A program made the translations under genes and the position numbers. This document shows positions 5,589 to 5,653 of a stretch of 5,653 nucleotides of DNA, piece after piece (positions within the stretch are counted from its first letter, which is position 1; every line of letters begins with the position of its first letter). The stretch is from Opitutia bacterium UBA6410 (lineage in GTDB: Bacteria > Verrucomicrobiota > Verrucomicrobiia > Opitutales > Intestinicryptomonadaceae). The DNA is taken from positions 1 to 5,653 of the forward strand of contig DJPO01000078.1 of NCBI GenBank assembly GCA_002437405.1, given 5' to 3'. The notes under the pieces were generated by a model, which was not told the origin of the DNA, did no database searches, and saw only the letters and a list, made by a program, of their open reading frames with translations.

Positions 5589-5653
5589 GCACGCAAAAAA
5601 TTCCATTCCCGCCTTGTCGCCGAGGGGCACAAAAAAAGGCTCTTCGTCAAAGA
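5589..5653. other. Right edge, unassigned
   Basis: These 65 bases carry no recognisable gene. On the minus strand one frame reads FDEEPFFVPLGDKAGMEFFA and on through the terminator to a TAA inside the end of the glycosidase gene. Another minus frame meets TGA at 5649-5647. A convergent gene ending in that TGA, just before the bidirectional terminator, is possible but cannot be judged from so little sequence. Confidence 0.25.

Noticed and set aside
4556..5650. Minus-strand open frame of 364 codons opposite the glycosidase gene
   Set aside because: It runs straight through the terminator hairpin, starts with TTG, and has shadow-like composition without motifs.

Overview
The window holds three complete bacterial genes and their intergenic regions. 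From left to right they are a tyrosyl-tRNA synthetase on the minus strand (253-1428), a glucose-1-phosphate adenylyltransferase GlgC on the plus strand (1698-2969), and a large exported glycosidase-like protein on the plus strand (3242-5512). The left 252 bases carry no convincing gene but are dense in short, near-perfect palindromes. The right 140 bases hold a strong, symmetrical terminator and the start of something that cannot be identified.

The DNA is moderately GC-rich, with third codon positions favouring G/C and AT-rich patches between genes. tyrS and glgC lack a clear Shine-Dalgarno sequence, while the exported protein has a good one. The GlgC is of the cyanobacterial/plant-like regulatory type, and the exported protein is a free-living carbohydrate degrader's enzyme. 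This mix would fit a Gram-negative, polysaccharide-using bacterium of the Planctomycetota/Verrucomicrobiota/Lentisphaerota group. That placement is a guess from style; nothing in the window (no rRNA, no lineage marker) fixes it.

tyrS and glgC are divergent across 269 bp that hold candidate promoters and a 13-nt palindrome. glgC is followed by two successive intrinsic terminators, so the glycosidase gene is probably its own transcription unit. It has its own -10-like box, a 15-nt palindrome upstream and a GGAGGA ribosome binding site. It ends in a 14-bp perfect-stem terminator that would work on both strands. The genes are therefore three separate units, not one operon. A functional link between GlgC (ADP-glucose for glycogen made in the cytoplasm) and the exported GH65/GH95-like enzyme (glycan breakdown outside the cytoplasm) is possible only in the loose sense that both concern glucose storage and supply.

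The points most worth a second look are the palindrome cluster at the left edge, the diverged six-hairpin glycosidase and the plant-type GlgC. A TyrRS whose HIGH signature reads TFGH is also worth checking. I see no clear evidence for a defence, mobile or otherwise new multi-gene system here.
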